From contig KV920979.1 of the NCBI GenBank assembly GCA_002081555.1, positions 1 through 21,993 of the forward strand: a stretch of DNA of 21,993 nucleotides, read 5' to 3'. The first letter of the stretch is position 1. The number at the start of each line of letters is the position of its first letter. Below, piece by piece: positions 20,979 to 21,993 of this stretch. This DNA comes from Protostelium mycophagum. Taxonomy: Eukaryota > Evosea > Variosea > Protosteliida > Protosteliaceae. The notes beneath the pieces were generated by a model that did not search any database, was not told where the DNA came from, and worked only from the letters and a program-made list of their open reading frames with translations. Position numbers and translations under genes: made by a program.

Positions 20979-21331
20979 TTACTGCTTTTTTTGTGCTTGT
21001 TGCTTCTTCGCCTCCTCTAGACTGTTCGCTTGTTGCACAAGCTCATTCATAGACTTCTCTAATGTGGTGATACGAGATCCCATGTCATCAACTGTTTGGA
21101 TCAGATGGCTTCCTCAAAACACAAAGATAGATGAGAATAAAATAATCATATAAAGAACAACAAATATAGCAGCTCACTTCTTTCTAATATTGTTTCAGAC
21201 ATCTTCTCGAATTGGCCTTGCTGCGAAAAATCAGGCCATTGTCATTCAGATCATCTCACCATCTGAGTAATCAGAGCTTGCACAAATACTCCTAAGTCCT
21301 GGACTTCTGCATCATTCTTTGGTTCGTCCAT
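20979..21331 (-). CDS. HSBP1: Heat shock factor-binding protein 1 (HSBP1)
   Basis: Three minus-strand exons (21331-21260, 21220-21178, 21112-20979) give 82 aa in frame; human HSBP1 has 76. The protein is almost wholly heptad-repeat coiled coil: VQDLGVFVQALITQM, then QGQFEKMSETILERR, then QTVDDMGSRITTLEKSM and a charged Gln/Lys tail. The family signature VQDLT..VQ.LLQQMQ.KFQ.MSD.I..RID.M..RI..LE is easily recognised. In animals HSBP1 forms oligomers that bind the HSF1 trimer and damp the heat-shock response; it also helps assemble the WASH complex. It is divergent from the topoisomerase gene. Confidence 0.92.
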
Positions 21332-21473
21332 ATCTGATGTCTGATTTCACGATCTCAAAATTCAAAAATAAAATCAATTAATTGGCAAGAAACAACGAGC
21401 CAAAACATAGAATTCTTCGAATTTCAGCGCGCTTCGTGATTTTCAAAACAAATCACGACACAACGGCACGATC
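21332..21473. promoter_or_regulatory. Bidirectional promoter between HSBP1 and topoisomerase III
   Basis: Only 142 bp separate the two start codons. The HSBP1-proximal part is A/T-rich (AAAATAAAATCAATTAATT near 21364-21382). The TOP3-proximal part contains an inverted repeat of ATCACGA/TCGTGAT type (TTCGTGATTTTCAAAACAAATCACGA, 21433-21458 region). No GGCCCAA motif is present, unlike the ubiquitin genes. Confidence 0.5.
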
Positions 21474-21993
21474 ATGGTGGTTGCTCTTAATGTAGCAGAG
21501 AAGCCGGCCGTAGCGAAGGGAATAACAAGTATCCTTTCACATGGAAACTCTCGAAAGGTTTATCTCACATATCAACATCTTCTCTAAACAATCCCCAGAG
21601 GAATGGTCATTATAAGTTTTGTCCTATTTGGGAGTTTCAAAGCAGAGTGGGGAATGACAATGTAAATATGGTCTTCACATCAGTCACTGGACATTTGATG
21701 GGAATAGACTTTCCAGAGACACATAAAGTGAGGGTCATGAGATCCTCACCCTCTTTAATCATCTGCTGATAATACAGAGTTGGCACTCATGTGATCCGGT
21801 ACAGCTATTTGAAGCCCCGGTAGAGAAAAAGGTTCCCGAAAACATGTTGCCTTTGGAAAAAACATTAAAACAAGAGGCAAGGGCTGCCAAGTAAGTGTTG
21901 TTTTTTAAAGGAATTGGACTGATATTTTAATTTGTCAAATTTACATTGTAGAAAGAGTTGTTTTTGATACCTGCTTTACTATTTCTAAAATAA
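21474..21993 (+). CDS. DNA topoisomerase III (TOP3-type, type IA), N-terminal part
   Basis: Exons 21474-21557, 21599-21727 and 21778-21890 encode the first 107 residues before the gene enters another intron (from 21891) and leaves the window. The opening VVALNVAEKPAVAKGI is the Toprim N-terminus of TOP3. HYKFCPIWEF follows, then FTSVTGHLMGIDFP and SWHSCDPVQLFEAPVEK and KTLKQEARAAK, all in the order seen in eukaryotic TOP3 alpha. Type IA topoisomerase III removes recombination intermediates together with a RecQ helicase. The acceptor at 21951 would give an early stop, so the fourth exon probably starts beyond the window. Alpha or beta type cannot be decided without the C-terminus. Confidence 0.88.

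Overview
This window is nuclear DNA from a compact, intron-rich eukaryotic genome. Almost every gene has many short GT-AG introns, most of 35-60 bp. Intergenic spacers are often 100-350 bp, and several stop codons overlap an AATAAA polyadenylation signal. Polyubiquitin, a UBA1-type E1, USP deubiquitinases, an NDR kinase, HSBP1 and topoisomerase III are all eukaryotic genes. A cNB-GRAM-cNB protein resembling the C-terminal part of Dictyostelium GbpC/GbpD hints at an amoebozoan; this placement is inference. I rebuilt the gene models by hand from splice sites. Each complete model closes in frame from ATG to stop, which is good internal evidence but not transcript evidence.

Layout, left to right. 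1-309 (+): 3' end of a polyubiquitin gene. 643-3345 (+): membrane-anchored YtcJ-like amidohydrolase, 15 exons, 600 aa. 3645-7191 (-): compact UBA1-like E1, 18 exons, 909 aa. It is divergent from 7298-8509 (+), a small USP of 323 aa. 8746-9376 (+): ubiquitin-like domain ending in Gly-Gly, followed by a Cys/His-rich IBR-like zinc module. 9617-11258 (-): second USP, whose 5' end is lost in a 100-N assembly gap at 11259-11358. 11412-13839 (+): a 615 aa protein with two USP folds, the first lacking the catalytic Cys and His and the second with an intact Cys and His. 13995-16560 (-): cNB-GRAM-cNB protein. 17071-19862 (-): NDR-family kinase. 20979-21331 (-): HSBP1. 21474 to the right edge (+): start of topoisomerase III. 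The 19.9-20.98 kb stretch holds only weak candidate ORFs.

The main feature is that the left 14 kb is a cluster of ubiquitin-pathway genes: polyubiquitin, an E1, a ubiquitin-like protein with a potentially cleavable Gly-Gly, and three USP-family genes. The USPs are clearly paralogous, with shared intron positions, and have diverged to include a catalytically dead module. A GGCCCAA motif lies in front of the E1/USP pair, the UBL gene and the tandem USP; a 15-bp stretch is identical between the last two. A locally evolved conjugation and deconjugation module, in which the divergent E1 activates and the USPs process the UBL, is an attractive but untested reading.
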